Source: an uncultured beta proteobacterium
GTDB taxonomy: Bacteria; Pseudomonadota; Gammaproteobacteria; Burkholderiales; SG8-41
Direction: 5' to 3'
DNA length: 64,000 nt
NCBI GenBank assembly: GCA_902825845.1
Contig: CADECM010000009.1
Location: forward strand, 1-64,000
The notes under the pieces are model-generated. The model made no database searches and was not told where the DNA came from. It saw only the letters and a list, made by a program, of their open reading frames with translations. Shown one piece after another: positions 1 to 8,526 of this stretch; the first letter of the stretch is position 1; each line of letters begins with the position of its first letter. Both the position numbers and the translations under genes were made by a program.

Positions 1-1100
1 TCCATCTCGCCCATGTCGGCCATGCCGCGCTCGCCCATCACCATGTAGTCGGGCACCAGTTTGAGAATTTTTTCGGCCACGCCGCGATGATCGACGCCGA
101 TCATGGTCGGCACCTGATGTCCCATCGCATTCATGGTGTGATGCGCCTTGTGGCAGTGAATCGCCCAGTCGCCGGGCGCGTCCGCCACGAACTCAAACGC
201 GCGCATCTGGCCCACCGCCACGTCGATGGACACCTCCGGCCATTGCGCGCTTTTCGGTACCCAGCCGCCATCGGTGCAGGTGACGGCGAAATCGTAACCG
301 TGCATGTGGATCGGATGATTGGTCATGGTGAGATTGCCGAAGCGGATGCGCACACGATCGCCCTTGCGCACCACGAAGGGCGATATGCCCGGGAACACGC
401 GTGAATTCCAGCACCACAGATTGAAGTCGAGCATGGTGTTCACGCGCGGCGTCGCCGCACCGGGCGATATATCGAACGCATTGAGAAGGAATACAAAGTC
501 GCGATCCACGCGGTGCAGCGCGGGATTTTTCGGATGCACCACGAAAAAGCCCATCATGCCCATCGCCATTTGCGTCATTTCATCGGCGTGCGGGTGGTAC
601 ATGAAGGTGCCGGATTTTTTCATCTCGAATTCGTAGACGAAGGTCTTGCCCACTGGAATCTGCGGCTGGGTTAGCCCGCCCACGCCATCCATGCCGTTGG
701 GCAGCAGGATGCCGTGCCAGTGCACCGTGGTGTGCTCGGGCAGCTTGTTGGTGACGAAGATGCGTACCTTGTCGCCTTCGACGCATTCAATCGTGGGTCC
801 GGGCGACTGGCCGTTGTAGCCCCACAAATGCGCCGTCATGCCGGGCGCGAGCTGGCGGCGCACCGGTTCAGCGACAAGGTGGAATTCCTTCCAGCCGTTG
901 TTCATGCGCCATGGCAAAGTCCAGCCATTGAGCGTGACGACGGGGTTGTAGGGGCGGCCGTTGGGCGGCGTGAGCGGCGGCATGGTGTCGGGTTTGTCCT
1001 GCAGCGGCGCTTCCGGCACCGCGCCCTGTGCGCTGCGGCTGACCGTGGCCGCGGTCAGCAGCGCGCCGGCGGCACTCAGAAAATTGCGTCGTGTGTTCAT
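1..1100 (-). CDS. Multicopper oxidase, TAT-exported (3' end cut by window edge)
   Basis: The minus-strand frame stays open from the ATG at 1098-1100 to the window edge, giving 366 codons of an unfinished protein. The N-terminus carries a twin-arginine signal (TRRNFLSAAG) followed by a short hydrophobic stretch, so the protein is probably exported folded with its copper. All copper-binding segments are visible: HWHG, YHPHAD, HPIHMHG and HCHKAHH, the type-3/type-2 cluster and type-1 site of the family. Met-rich stretches (MTQMAMGMMG; a Met-rich end near position 1) are common in periplasmic copper oxidases. It lies 14 bp after the TolC-like gene in the same direction, as last visible member of the operon. 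Probable role: periplasmic Cu(I) oxidation. It is distinct from the second oxidase at 3401-5128. Confidence 0.85.
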   Translation of the reverse strand, partial: MNTRRNFLSAAGALLTAATVSRSAQGAVPEAPLQDKPDTMPPLTPPNGRPYNPVVTLNGWTLPWRMNNGWKEFHLVAEPVRRQLAPGMTAHLWGYNGQSPGPTIECVEGDKVRIFVTNKLPEHTTVHWHGILLPNGMDGVGGLTQPQIPVGKTFVYEFEMKKSGTFMYHPHADEMTQMAMGMMGFFVVHPKNPALHRVDRDFVFLLNAFDISPGAATPRVNTMLDFNLWCWNSRVFPGISPFVVRKGDRVRIRFGNLTMTNHPIHMHGYDFAVTCTDGGWVPKSAQWPEVSIDVAVGQMRAFEFVADAPGDWAIHCHKAHHTMNAMGHQVPTMIGVDHRGVAEKILKLVPDYMVMGERGMADMGEM

Positions 1101-1114
1101 GTGTTGTTCCCCGA

Positions 1115-2524
1115 TCAGTGGCCGGCACCGGCTGCGGCGTCCGGCGCGGCCGCGGCGCTGCCGCCCATCGCGGCCAGTGTGCCCGGCGATTTGCCGTTGA
1201 GTGCAAGATTGAGCTGCGTTTCGGCGATCCAGAAATCGCGCTGCGCGTCGATGCTGGCGGCCACCGCGATCACCTGCTGCTGCGCATCGGCCAGCAGCTC
1301 GAACACGCTCATCAGCATGCCGTTGTAGCGCAGCAGCACTTCCTCCGAGATGCGCTTGCGCAAGGGTACGATTTCGTCACGGTAATGCTGTGCGAGATCA
1401 AACGCGGTGCGGTATGCGGAATACGCCTCGCGCACTTCCGAGCGCGCGCGCACCGCAGTGTCGGCAGCACGATTGACGGCCTGCATGTAAGTGTATTCGG
1501 CACGCGCGACTTTGGCGCCGCCCCAGTCGAAAAGCGGCAGCCGCAGTTCAATCTCGTAGCCGCTTTGCCGCGGCTGGCCGCTGGCGCTGTTGCGCTGATA
1601 GCCGGCCTCGAACACATTGATGAAGCCAGTGGCGCGGGAGAGGCCGAGAGATGCCGCGATGTTTTCGGCTTCCTGCAGCGCGCCCTGCACATCGAGCCGC
1701 GTCCTGATCGCCGCGGCTTCCAGATCGCCTATCTCGCGCGCCTGCCTGGGCAATGCCGGCAGCCGCGCGGGCAATTGAAAACGCGTGTCTTCGCCCCACA
1801 GGCCCATCAGCCGCGTGAGCCGTTCGCGCCCGGTGACGGCGTTTTGCCGCGCGCGCGCCCATTGCGCAGCCGCCGCGGCGTAAAACGCCTGTTCGCGCGC
1901 GTGATCAAGCTTGCTGAAATTGCCCGCGGCCGCCATGCGCCGCGCCAGTTCCGCGCTCGCTTCGGCGGCCTGCTTCACCTGTTCCATGTAAACAGCGGAT
2001 TCCTGCGCGGCGACCGCGGCGTACCACGCGCGACGCGTGTCGGCGGCGGTTTGCAGCACGTCGGCGGCGACACGGCCCTGTGTCAGCGCAAAGCGGCGCT
2101 GCTCCAATGCGCTGCGCAGCGGCAGGGTGACCAGTCCCAGCACGTCAATCAAAAAGGTGCGTTCGATGTCCAGCTCGTCCGCGCGCCGCAGCCGTGTAAA
2201 GGAAAAACCCGGATTGCGCAGCCGTCCGGCCTGCACCACGTCGGCCTCGGCGATACCCAGATCGGCATACGCGGCTTGCAGGCCGCGGTTGTTGAGCAGC
2301 GCGAGCGTCACCGCGTTGTCCGCCGTGAGCGTTTGGCCCAACAGTTCGCGTGTGGCGGCACGCGCGGCCTGCGCATCCTGCGGGTTGCGCTGCCAGCCCG
2401 CGTCCTGCTGCATGCGGCTGCGCGTGAGTTGATTGACCTGGTGCATGCCGCCGTCGGGTGAGAACGTGGTGCAGCCCGCAACGAGCGCCAGCATCATAAT
2501 CGTAAGTATTTGTTTATAAATCAT
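1115..2524 (-). CDS. TolC-family outer-membrane efflux lipoprotein
   Basis: A 469-residue protein with a lipoprotein signal (LALVAGC lipobox within the first 20 residues) and the two long, Ala/Arg/Glu-rich helical repeats of outer-membrane factor proteins. Paired internal repeats such as ALLNNRGLQAAYADLGIAEAD near the N-terminus and RSEVREAYSAYRTAFDLA near the C-terminus fit the CusC/CzcC type. These form trimeric tunnels that link an inner-membrane pump to the outside, but no RND pump or adaptor is in the window. Its ATG overlaps the stop of the small gene at 2521-2814 (ATGA), so translation is probably coupled. The first codons lie inside a copy of the AT-rich junction element described separately. 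A copper or other heavy-metal role is inferred from the flanking multicopper oxidases. Confidence 0.85.
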   Translation of the reverse strand: MIYKQILTIMMLALVAGCTTFSPDGGMHQVNQLTRSRMQQDAGWQRNPQDAQAARAATRELLGQTLTADNAVTLALLNNRGLQAAYADLGIAEADVVQAGRLRNPGFSFTRLRRADELDIERTFLIDVLGLVTLPLRSALEQRRFALTQGRVAADVLQTAADTRRAWYAAVAAQESAVYMEQVKQAAEASAELARRMAAAGNFSKLDHAREQAFYAAAAAQWARARQNAVTGRERLTRLMGLWGEDTRFQLPARLPALPRQAREIGDLEAAAIRTRLDVQGALQEAENIAASLGLSRATGFINVFEAGYQRNSASGQPRQSGYEIELRLPLFDWGGAKVARAEYTYMQAVNRAADTAVRARSEVREAYSAYRTAFDLAQHYRDEIVPLRKRISEEVLLRYNGMLMSVFELLADAQQQVIAVAASIDAQRDFWIAETQLNLALNGKSPGTLAAMGGSAAAAPDAAAGAGH

Positions 2525-2530
2525 TTTTTA
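2502..2530 (-). repeat. AT-rich junction element, copy a
   Basis: Minus-strand reading runs AAAAAATGATTTATAAACAA then ATACTTAC. It spans the overlap of the small exported protein gene with the TolC-like gene and supplies the TolC-like start codon and first six codons. It matches the consensus shared by ten copies in this window. Slightly degenerate: TTATAAAC replaces TTAAAAAC. Confidence 0.6.
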
Positions 2531-2814
2531 TGCTCCGCCGGATGCGTGCCGGAGCCTGGTGCGGCACGCGTGGTGGCGTTGCGCAGGATGCCGATGTGGC
2601 CGCCGGCGTCGCGCGCTGCGTCGTTCATGTCGCGCCACGGCGCGGGTTTTTCATCGCGATAGCGCTGGTAGCCGCTGAAGGCGGACTCGTAGCGCGTCGC
2701 GGGCACAGGTGCGGCAGCGTCAGTTGGGGCAGCAGGCGCAACGGACTGTTGCGCCTGCGCCGATGATGCCGCCGCGGCTGCAATACACAGCGCAAATCTG
2801 CAAAGCAATTTCAT
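2521..2814 (-). CDS. Small exported protein of the copper operon
   Basis: A 97-residue protein with a clear Sec signal peptide (KLLCRFALCIAAAAASSAQA) and a short mature part. The mature chain has a Pro/Ala-rich linker, then a YESAFSGYQRYRDEKPAPWRD segment and a region predicted to be soluble. A good ribosome site (GAGGA, six bases upstream) supports the ATG at 2814. Short proteins with this kind of segment are often seen beside copper oxidase and TolC genes, but I cannot assign a function. The 3' end overlaps the TolC-like start by four bases, so the two products are probably made together. Confidence 0.7.
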   Translation of the reverse strand: MKLLCRFALCIAAAAASSAQAQQSVAPAAPTDAAAPVPATRYESAFSGYQRYRDEKPAPWRDMNDAARDAGGHIGILRNATTRAAPGSGTHPAEHKK

Positions 2815-2921
2815 GGCAATCCTCGTGAGGGAACGCGCGCGGGCAACTTGCCCGTGCGCACAACGGCACTATCAGCGCGTCTGCAATGCAGGCGCGCGAG
2901 CCGGATCCGGTATTACGAGGA

Positions 2922-3284
2922 TTAACCGCGCGGAGGGCGGTCGGGAGAGTCGGGAATAAACAGCGTGGCGAGCGGCAACACAAATCGTGGCACGTCGCTG
3001 AATTTTTGTGCCGGTGTTGCAGGCAGGCTCAGGCTCACTGCGCTGAAAACCTGATGGCAGCACAGATGGTTGGCGCTGTCGCCATCCGGGCTTTGGTGGC
3101 CGTCATGCGGCGCGGCAGGTGCTTCGCCGTGGGCAGCGGTTTGCGGCATGCTGCCGGCATCGTGGCATGGCATCGCCCCCGACTGCGCGGCGGCCTTATG
3201 CAGCGGTGCAAATGCCGCGGCAATGCCCTGCACCGGCAGCACCAGCAGCAAAACGAACAGCAGCAGTTTGTGTGACCTGTTCAC
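2922..3284 (-). CDS. Cys/His-rich exported protein, possible metal binder
   Basis: A 120-residue protein starting with GTG at 3284 (MNRSHKLLLFVLLLVLPVQG). After the hydrophobic signal come several Met, His and Cys residues: MPCHDAGSM, a His-rich HDGHQ segment and an NHLCCHQ motif. The C-terminus ends PDRPPRG, an ending I associate with small proteins encoded beside heavy-metal resistance genes, including CopL-like ones. A periplasmic metal-binding role is inferred from these residues and from the copper oxidases on either side. No clear ribosome site is seen; a copy of the AT-rich junction element lies directly upstream instead. The start codon is therefore uncertain. Confidence 0.6.
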   Translation of the reverse strand: MNRSHKLLLFVLLLVLPVQGIAAAFAPLHKAAAQSGAMPCHDAGSMPQTAAHGEAPAAPHDGHQSPDGDSANHLCCHQVFSAVSLSLPATPAQKFSDVPRFVLPLATLFIPDSPDRPPRG

Positions 3285-3285
3285 T

Positions 3286-3316
3286 AAAATATTTTTAAAA
3301 TCAGATGCTTATAAAA
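3286..3316 (+). repeat. AT-rich junction element, copy b
   Basis: Plus-strand ATTTTTAAAATCAGATGCTTAT, two bases upstream of the GTG start of the minus-strand Cys/His-rich gene, between it and the upstream multicopper oxidase gene. Core CAGATGCTTAT differs from the consensus CAGATACTTAT at one base. Orientation is opposite to the surrounding genes. Confidence 0.55.
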
Positions 3317-3400
3317 ACTCTGTCACGGCCGGGCATGCACTGTAACTGAAGACATGGAATGCCGCGAATCGTTCCATTCTACACGCAGCGCCCGCGAACT

Positions 3401-5128
3401 TCAGGCTTCGACTTTCAGGTTCAGCATCATGCCCTGATCTTCGTGTTCAAGGTTGTGACAATGCAGCATGTAGACCTGATCGCCGGGGAAGGGATGTGTG
3501 AAGTCGATCACGATGCACACCGTTTCGCCCGGCCACACCAGCACCGTGTCCTTCCAGCCGAGGTCGCTGGCGGCAAGGCCCTTGTCGTTCACCGCGAGTG
3601 CTTTTTGCTGTCCGGGGCTGCCGCGCCGCTCCAGCACCTGAAACTGGAAACCGTGGATGTGGAACGGATGCGGCATGCTGGCTTGCGCGTTCTGGATGTT
3701 CCACACTTCGGTGGCGCCGCGCTTGACGGTGATCGGCGTTGATTCGTGCTGATAGGTCTGCCCGTTGATGCGCCACACCATCTTCACGTGATCGAGTGCA
3801 ATCACGCGCGGCGATTGACAGTTGGCGGCGATCGGTACGATGCGCGAGAGCGTGGCGGGCACGCTGCGCGCGTAGGCTTCCTTGCGCCGCACATGAATGC
3901 GCATGAGCTCAAGCGTGACGCCGATTTCGGGGATGCCGCCGGTGAGGCCGTTGGCGGCAGTGGTGTTTGGCGCCGTGGGTGCGGATTTGTCTTCGGTCCG
4001 GCCGTAGCCGCTGTGCGCGGCATGCGTGTCATTCGCGCCCGGCCCGGCAGCAGGTGCGGCAGCCGCGGGTGTGCCAGGATCGGGCGGGCCGTCTTCATGT
4101 TCCATGGCGTCGAACGCGTTGCTCGCGAGCGTCACCGCGTCGCCCACGCGCGCATTGCGAAGATCCAGCAATACATCGACACGCTCGGCGGGCGACAGAA
4201 ACACGTCGCGCACCGTGTGCGCACGGTCCAGCAGGCCGCCGTCGTTGCCGATCAACTGAAAATCCAGCGCCTGCCCGCCGACGAGAAACGCAAGCTTGTA
4301 GATGCGGGCATTCGACGCATTCAGAATGCGAAAGCGGTAAATGCGCGTTGACGCTTCGAAATATGGCTTCGGCGTCCAGTTCACCAGCACCTGGGTGCCC
4401 AGAAAGCCGTCGGCCTTTTCGTCGTTGCTGGGCGCGAACGCGAGTTGTCCCTGTGCGTCAAAGCGCCGGTCGTGCAGTACCAGCGGCACGTCGGTTTCGC
4501 CGAAGCGCAGCGCCAGCGCCTGCTGCAGCGCCAGTTCTTCGTCGTCTTCGACGATGAACAGACCGCCGAGACCGAGATACACCTGCTTGCCGGTGAGGTG
4601 ATGCGGGTGCGGGTGATACCAGTAGGTTGCGGCGCGATTGGGCACGGCAAAATTGTATTCGTAGGTTTTGCCGCCGCCGACGGCGTAGTGCGGGTGGCCG
4701 TCGTTGTTACTGTCGACCGTGAGGCCATGCCAGTGAATGATGCTGGTTTCCTCGATGCCATTCCAGAATTGCGCATGGATTTTGCCGCCGCTGCGCAGCC
4801 GTATCAGCGGGTTGAGGTAGCGGCTGCCCTGATGTTCCACTTCGTACGCGAGCAGCGCCGCCGGAACGCCCGGCACTATTTCCTGCTGCACGGATTTGGC
4901 GGCAATCGCGAAGCTGCCCGCGACGTCAAGTACGCCATACAGGCCGTCGTTGCCGGGAATGCGCAGACGGTTGGGAAATGCGGCGTCGGGTACAAAGCGC
5001 GGCTCGGGGGGCACTGTGCGCTCGGCACGCCACCACGCGATGCCGCCGGCAATGCCGGTTGCGCCTGCCGCACCCGCAGCCAACAGCAAGCTTCGTCTGG
5101 AGGTCATGAAGCGGGCGTTAGCGCGCAT
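3401..5128 (-). CDS. Multicopper oxidase with TAT signal
   Basis: A 575-residue exported oxidase of the CueO/CotA/bilirubin oxidase type. SRRSLLLAAG at residues 10-19 is a twin-arginine signal. Copper ligands appear in order: IHWHG (132-134 HWH), YHPHPHH (172-174 HPH), HPFHIHG in the last fifth, and LHCHNLEHEDQGM (HCH 556-558 with Met 567 as likely type-1 axial ligand). A Pro/Ala/His-containing linker in the middle (around DTHAAHSGYG) is extra and may sit near the substrate site. An AGG ribosome site four bases before the ATG supports 5128. This is the first gene of the minus-strand copper operon; it shares only the family motifs with the oxidase at 1-1100. Substrate is probably Cu(I), not proven. 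Confidence 0.9.
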   Translation of the reverse strand: MRANARFMTSRRSLLLAAGAAGATGIAGGIAWWRAERTVPPEPRFVPDAAFPNRLRIPGNDGLYGVLDVAGSFAIAAKSVQQEIVPGVPAALLAYEVEHQGSRYLNPLIRLRSGGKIHAQFWNGIEETSIIHWHGLTVDSNNDGHPHYAVGGGKTYEYNFAVPNRAATYWYHPHPHHLTGKQVYLGLGGLFIVEDDEELALQQALALRFGETDVPLVLHDRRFDAQGQLAFAPSNDEKADGFLGTQVLVNWTPKPYFEASTRIYRFRILNASNARIYKLAFLVGGQALDFQLIGNDGGLLDRAHTVRDVFLSPAERVDVLLDLRNARVGDAVTLASNAFDAMEHEDGPPDPGTPAAAAPAAGPGANDTHAAHSGYGRTEDKSAPTAPNTTAANGLTGGIPEIGVTLELMRIHVRRKEAYARSVPATLSRIVPIAANCQSPRVIALDHVKMVWRINGQTYQHESTPITVKRGATEVWNIQNAQASMPHPFHIHGFQFQVLERRGSPGQQKALAVNDKGLAASDLGWKDTVLVWPGETVCIVIDFTHPFPGDQVYMLHCHNLEHEDQGMMLNLKVEA

Positions 5129-5172
5129 TAACCTGCCCGCCGGGTAGCGTCTGCGCTTCTGGTGGGTATATC

Positions 5173-5204
5173 ATAACTATTTGATATTATTGAATATTTT
5201 ATAA
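5173..5204 (+). repeat. AT-rich junction element, degenerate copy c
   Basis: ATAACTATTTGATATTATTG followed by AATATTTTATAA. It aligns with the reverse complement of copy d at 15852 (ATAAGTATCTGTTTTTATTG then ATATTTTAATAT), but is more diverged than the other copies. It lies between the copper oxidase start and the cupin gene. The string TAACTATTTGATA recurs at about 8479, upstream of the TSUP gene. Confidence 0.35.
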
Positions 5205-5242
5205 CCCGAGCGGTGGCCCGGCGTGACGCGCAGCGTAGCGCG

Positions 5243-6091
5243 TCAGAGCCTGCGCGCGGCATCCGTCACCGCGCCGGTGTAGACGTAGCCGGCTTCCTCC
5301 AGACTGCCCGCGCCGGTGTAGACGCCGATCACGTCGAGCGATTCAGTTGTGCTGGTGTTGGCCAGAAAATGCTCGACGCCGCGCGGGATGAAGTGCGTGT
5401 GGCCGCCGCGCACGCGCGCCACCGCAGCGCCCGCGCCGGCAATGCCCGCGCCGGAAATCACGTAATACAAAACCTCGCAGCGCTCGAAGCGGTGTTTGTG
5501 ATGCACATCGCCCGGCGCGAGTTTGGCCCAGAATTGCGCGTTGGGACTGCCGGTATGACGTCCGATGGGCAGGCGAAAGTCGCTCACGTTCCAGCCGTCT
5601 GCTGCGTTTAGCTTCAGCGGCGGCACGTCGCGCACGTTGAGCAGGGTGCCTTCGGTGAGCGTGGGCGCGCGCGGCATCTGCAGATCGGCCGGGGCGACAT
5701 TGCCGCAGAACTGGTAGCCGGTATCGGGCACGCTTTTCGCGCCCATGTAAAAGCCGATGACCAGACCATCCTGATCCTTGGTTTCGTTGTGGAAAAAATG
5801 CGGCGACCCGGCGGGCATCAGGCGGCAATGGCCGGGGCCAACTTGCGTGCGCTGATCGCTTTGGCCGACGATGCCATGGCCCTTGAGGTAGACCGCGATT
5901 TCGTCACAGCGGCTGTGCAGGTGCTTGGCATGCGTGGAACCCGGCCGGAAAATCGAATGAAACATCGTGGTCGAACTGCCGTGGACACCGCTGACCGGCA
6001 GACGGAATTCGGATATCGCCCAGCCGTCGCCCTTTTGCATGTTTTCGGGCTGAACGTCGTCGACGTGGATCAGGAACGGCTGTGAAGGCAT
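5243..6091 (-). CDS. Bicupin protein
   Basis: A 282-residue protein made of two cupin domains. The first has HLHSRCDEIAVYLKG and, further on, HFFHN; the second has HHKHRFERCEVLYYV and HFLAN. These are the His/Glu/His metal-binding pattern of the superfamily in each half. A ribosome site (AAAGGA, five bases upstream) supports the ATG at 6091 rather than the in-frame ATG 21 bases earlier. Such bicupins include dioxygenases, isomerases and sugar-binding proteins, and the sequence does not decide among them. It lies 39 bases downstream of the M20 peptidase gene in the same direction, so the two may be co-transcribed and act on the same small organic compound. Confidence 0.75.
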   Translation of the reverse strand: MPSQPFLIHVDDVQPENMQKGDGWAISEFRLPVSGVHGSSTTMFHSIFRPGSTHAKHLHSRCDEIAVYLKGHGIVGQSDQRTQVGPGHCRLMPAGSPHFFHNETKDQDGLVIGFYMGAKSVPDTGYQFCGNVAPADLQMPRAPTLTEGTLLNVRDVPPLKLNAADGWNVSDFRLPIGRHTGSPNAQFWAKLAPGDVHHKHRFERCEVLYYVISGAGIAGAGAAVARVRGGHTHFIPRGVEHFLANTSTTESLDVIGVYTGAGSLEEAGYVYTGAVTDAARRL

Positions 6092-6130
6092 GAGTGTCCT
6101 TTGTTCGTCCATGGCATGGGTGGTGGATTA

Positions 6131-7528
6131 TCAGCGTTGCACGGCGGGCACGCCATCTTCGGCCAGGTCCCAGAATAGCCCGGTCATCATCTGCAGGCCC
6201 TCGCGCAGAATGCTGCCCAGCGCGTGTTCGTTCGGCGCGTGCTGCGAACAGCCGGCGTAGGAGTGCGGCACCCACAGCGTCGGCAGCCCAAGTGTTTCCG
6301 CGAAACAGTCGTTGGGCAGCGAGCCGCCGATGTTGGGCAGTATCGCCGGTTTGGCGCCGGTGCTGCGGCGTATCGATTCCGCGGCCCAGCGTACCCAGGC
6401 GTTGTCCGGGTCGAGCCGCGTGGCCTGCATGAAACTCTTGCGCGCCATGCTGATTTTCACGCATTCGTAGCCGTGAGCGTCAAGATGCTTGCGCAGAACC
6501 GGAATAAACGTGTTGGCGTCGGTGCCGGCGACAAAGCGAATCTGGCAGGTGGCCACCGCCTTGCCGGGGATCGCGTTCACCGGGTTGTCCGGGTTGCCAG
6601 TGCGAAAAGCGAGAATTTCAAAGGTGTTCCACGCGTAAACCTTTTCCGCGGCGGTCAGGCCCGGTTCACCCCACCACGGATCGATCTGCGGTTCATCGGG
6701 CTCGGGCGTGGGCGTGCAGTCTTTGAGTGCCTGATGCACGCTGGCCGGAATGCTCTGCGGCAGCAATTCGCGCACCAGCACCTTGCCCTCGCGCGTGACG
6801 ATGCTCGACAACGCGTGCATCAGGATGATGCCGGGGTTCGCCAGTAGCCCGCCCCAGTTGCCGGAATGATGCGCGCCGTCGCGCAGGTCCACCGTGAAAT
6901 TGAGATTCATGCAGCCGCGCGAACCGAGATACAGCGTCGGGCGTTTCGCCGCCAGCCGCGGGCCATCGGAGGCGATCAGCACATCGGCTTTGAGCCGCGC
7001 TTTGTGCTGTTCGCAGAAATCACGCAGGCCCGGCGAACTGAGCTCCTCGCCGGTTTCCAGCATGAACTTGACGTTGAAGCCGAGCGTGCCGCGCTCGGCG
7101 AGCACGGTTTCCAGCGCGGCCATGTTCACGGAATGCTGGCCCTTGTTGTCGGCGGTACCACGGCCGTAATACTTATCGCCTTCCTGTTTGAGTTGCCACG
7201 GGCCGATGCCCGCGCGCCATTGGTCTTCGAGGCCGCGAATCACGTCGCCGTGGCCGTACATCAACACCGTCGGCAGCTTGGCATCCTCGATGCGTTCGGC
7301 GAGCAGGATCGGGCCGACGCCCTCAACCGGATTGGGCAATAGCTGGGTATTGAAACCCATGCGTTCGAAGGCAGGTTCGATCTCTTCCTTCAGGTACGCG
7401 TCCAGATACGGCCGGCTTTCGGGGATTTGGCTTTCAGTGCGGAAGGCGACGCGCCGTGCAAGGTCTTCCATAAAACGGCCTTCGTCGAAGTGACGGGTGG
7501 CGCGTGAGAGGGCGGATTCGCGGGTCAT
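6131..7528 (-). CDS. M20 family metallopeptidase/amidohydrolase
   Basis: A 465-residue zinc hydrolase of the M20 (ArgE/DapE/CPG2/carnosinase) family. Metal and catalytic motifs are present: MYGHGDV, GRGTADNKGQ, then LETGEELSS with the paired glutamates, and HSY near the C-terminus (WVPHSYAGCSQHAPNEH). The dimerisation (lid) domain occupies roughly residues 200-330. The length fits the dipeptidase subgroup. I placed the start at ATG 7528 (MTRESALS) because the family homology begins there; an in-frame ATG at 7648 would add a 40-residue tail without family character. It probably hydrolyses a peptide or N-acyl amino acid; the neighbouring cupin gives no substrate clue. Confidence 0.85.
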   Translation of the reverse strand: MTRESALSRATRHFDEGRFMEDLARRVAFRTESQIPESRPYLDAYLKEEIEPAFERMGFNTQLLPNPVEGVGPILLAERIEDAKLPTVLMYGHGDVIRGLEDQWRAGIGPWQLKQEGDKYYGRGTADNKGQHSVNMAALETVLAERGTLGFNVKFMLETGEELSSPGLRDFCEQHKARLKADVLIASDGPRLAAKRPTLYLGSRGCMNLNFTVDLRDGAHHSGNWGGLLANPGIILMHALSSIVTREGKVLVRELLPQSIPASVHQALKDCTPTPEPDEPQIDPWWGEPGLTAAEKVYAWNTFEILAFRTGNPDNPVNAIPGKAVATCQIRFVAGTDANTFIPVLRKHLDAHGYECVKISMARKSFMQATRLDPDNAWVRWAAESIRRSTGAKPAILPNIGGSLPNDCFAETLGLPTLWVPHSYAGCSQHAPNEHALGSILREGLQMMTGLFWDLAEDGVPAVQR

Positions 7529-7846
7529 GGATGGGGTATCCGTACGGTCGAGGTTTGGTATTCCAGCAGGAAGGGTTGGAGTAAGTGATTGAAACGATTG
7601 CAGTATTTTGATAAAGTGGGGCAACGCTTCGCGCATGTTATCAATCAATGCCTGTCATGGGCGCGAATTTCACGCCGCATGCAAAATCCCGAAATGGGGA
7701 GGAACCTGGCGCTTCTTTATGGCTTCGGGAGTAATGAAACACGATAAATTGACGCATCCCGAAGCCTTTCTTCAGGCGCGATTATGTTCGAAGTGGTCGC
7801 TTGAAGCGGCTTGGCCCTTTCCAATCTTTCTGAATTGATCGACATC
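7529..7846. other. Intergenic region between divergent M20 and VOC genes
   Basis: About 318 bases with no convincing gene. It contains the inverted repeat at 7721-7766 and probably the divergent promoters of both flanking genes. I see no clear -35/-10 pair and no RNA gene. Confidence 0.5.
7721..7766. promoter_or_regulatory. Perfect 10-bp inverted repeat, possible operator
   Basis: GGCTTCGGGA at 7721-7730 is mirrored exactly by TCCCGAAGCC at 7757-7766, with 26 bases of AT-richer DNA between. It lies about 80 bases upstream of the VOC gene and 190 bases upstream of the M20 gene. Wide spacing fits two operator half-sites for a looped or dimer-of-dimers regulator better than a terminator; no T-run follows. 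Confidence 0.4.
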
Positions 7847-8296
7847 ATGACCACGTTCACCCCCACCGAAGGCTTGCTGGATAATACGCAAGTTACCACC
7901 GGACGCTACATTGCCCACGTCGCGGTGCCGTGCCGTGACCTGCAGGAAACGGCGCGCTGGTACGCCGAGGTGCTGGGCGCGCAACCCGTGCGCCTGCTGC
8001 ATGACCGGGTGACCTTCAGTTTTGGCGGCACGCTGCAACTGGTGTGTCATCTGGAGCGTCGGAGCATCGATGTGTCGCCGCGCGCTTATCCCCGGCACTT
8101 CGGCCTGACCTTTTTACACATGGAAGACTTTACGCGGCTCCGGGATCATGTGGCAAAACTGGGTATCAAGTTGCTGATGCCGGCGGCGGCACGCTTTGCC
8201 GATAGCGATCACGAACACCAAACCTTCATGCTGGTCGATCCATCCGGCAATGTGGTCGAATTCAAGTGCTATTTGAAGCCGGAATTCAGTTATTGA
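7847..8296 (+). CDS. VOC family (glyoxalase-like) protein
   Basis: A 149-residue single-unit vicinal-oxygen-chelate protein. It shows the paired beta-alpha-beta-beta-beta modules: IAHVAVPCRDLQETARWYAEVLGA at the start, HFGLTFLHMEDF in the middle, and DPSGNVVEFKCY at the end. The His in each first strand and the terminal Glu are the usual metal ligands. The family includes glyoxalase I, extradiol dioxygenases and resistance proteins, and the substrate cannot be read from sequence. I use the ATG at 7847; a TTG 36 bases upstream is possible, and neither has a strong ribosome site. Confidence 0.8.
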   Translation: MTTFTPTEGLLDNTQVTTGRYIAHVAVPCRDLQETARWYAEVLGAQPVRLLHDRVTFSFGGTLQLVCHLERRSIDVSPRAYPRHFGLTFLHMEDFTRLRDHVAKLGIKLLMPAAARFADSDHEHQTFMLVDPSGNVVEFKCYLKPEFSY

Positions 8297-8526
8297 GTTC
8301 GGCAGCCTGTCGCATCCATGCGGTAAGTCACGGTTCCGGTTAGTGGAAGGCTTGGAAACGTGCAACTGGTGACGCAAAACAACCACAGCGCCTGGTGTAT
8401 CGGCATTAATTAACGCAAATAGCCAGAAAAATGCAGATGGTTTGGGCCAATTGTGACTACAATATGGCTTAAACACGTGGTAACTATTTGATAAGGGAGG
8501 GGGAATGGCCGCTTCAGGACCCGGTT

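Noticed and set aside
1115..2461. Plus-strand frame of 456 codons opposite the TolC-like gene
   Set aside because: Shadow of the TolC-like protein, which has a lipobox and the family helical repeats.
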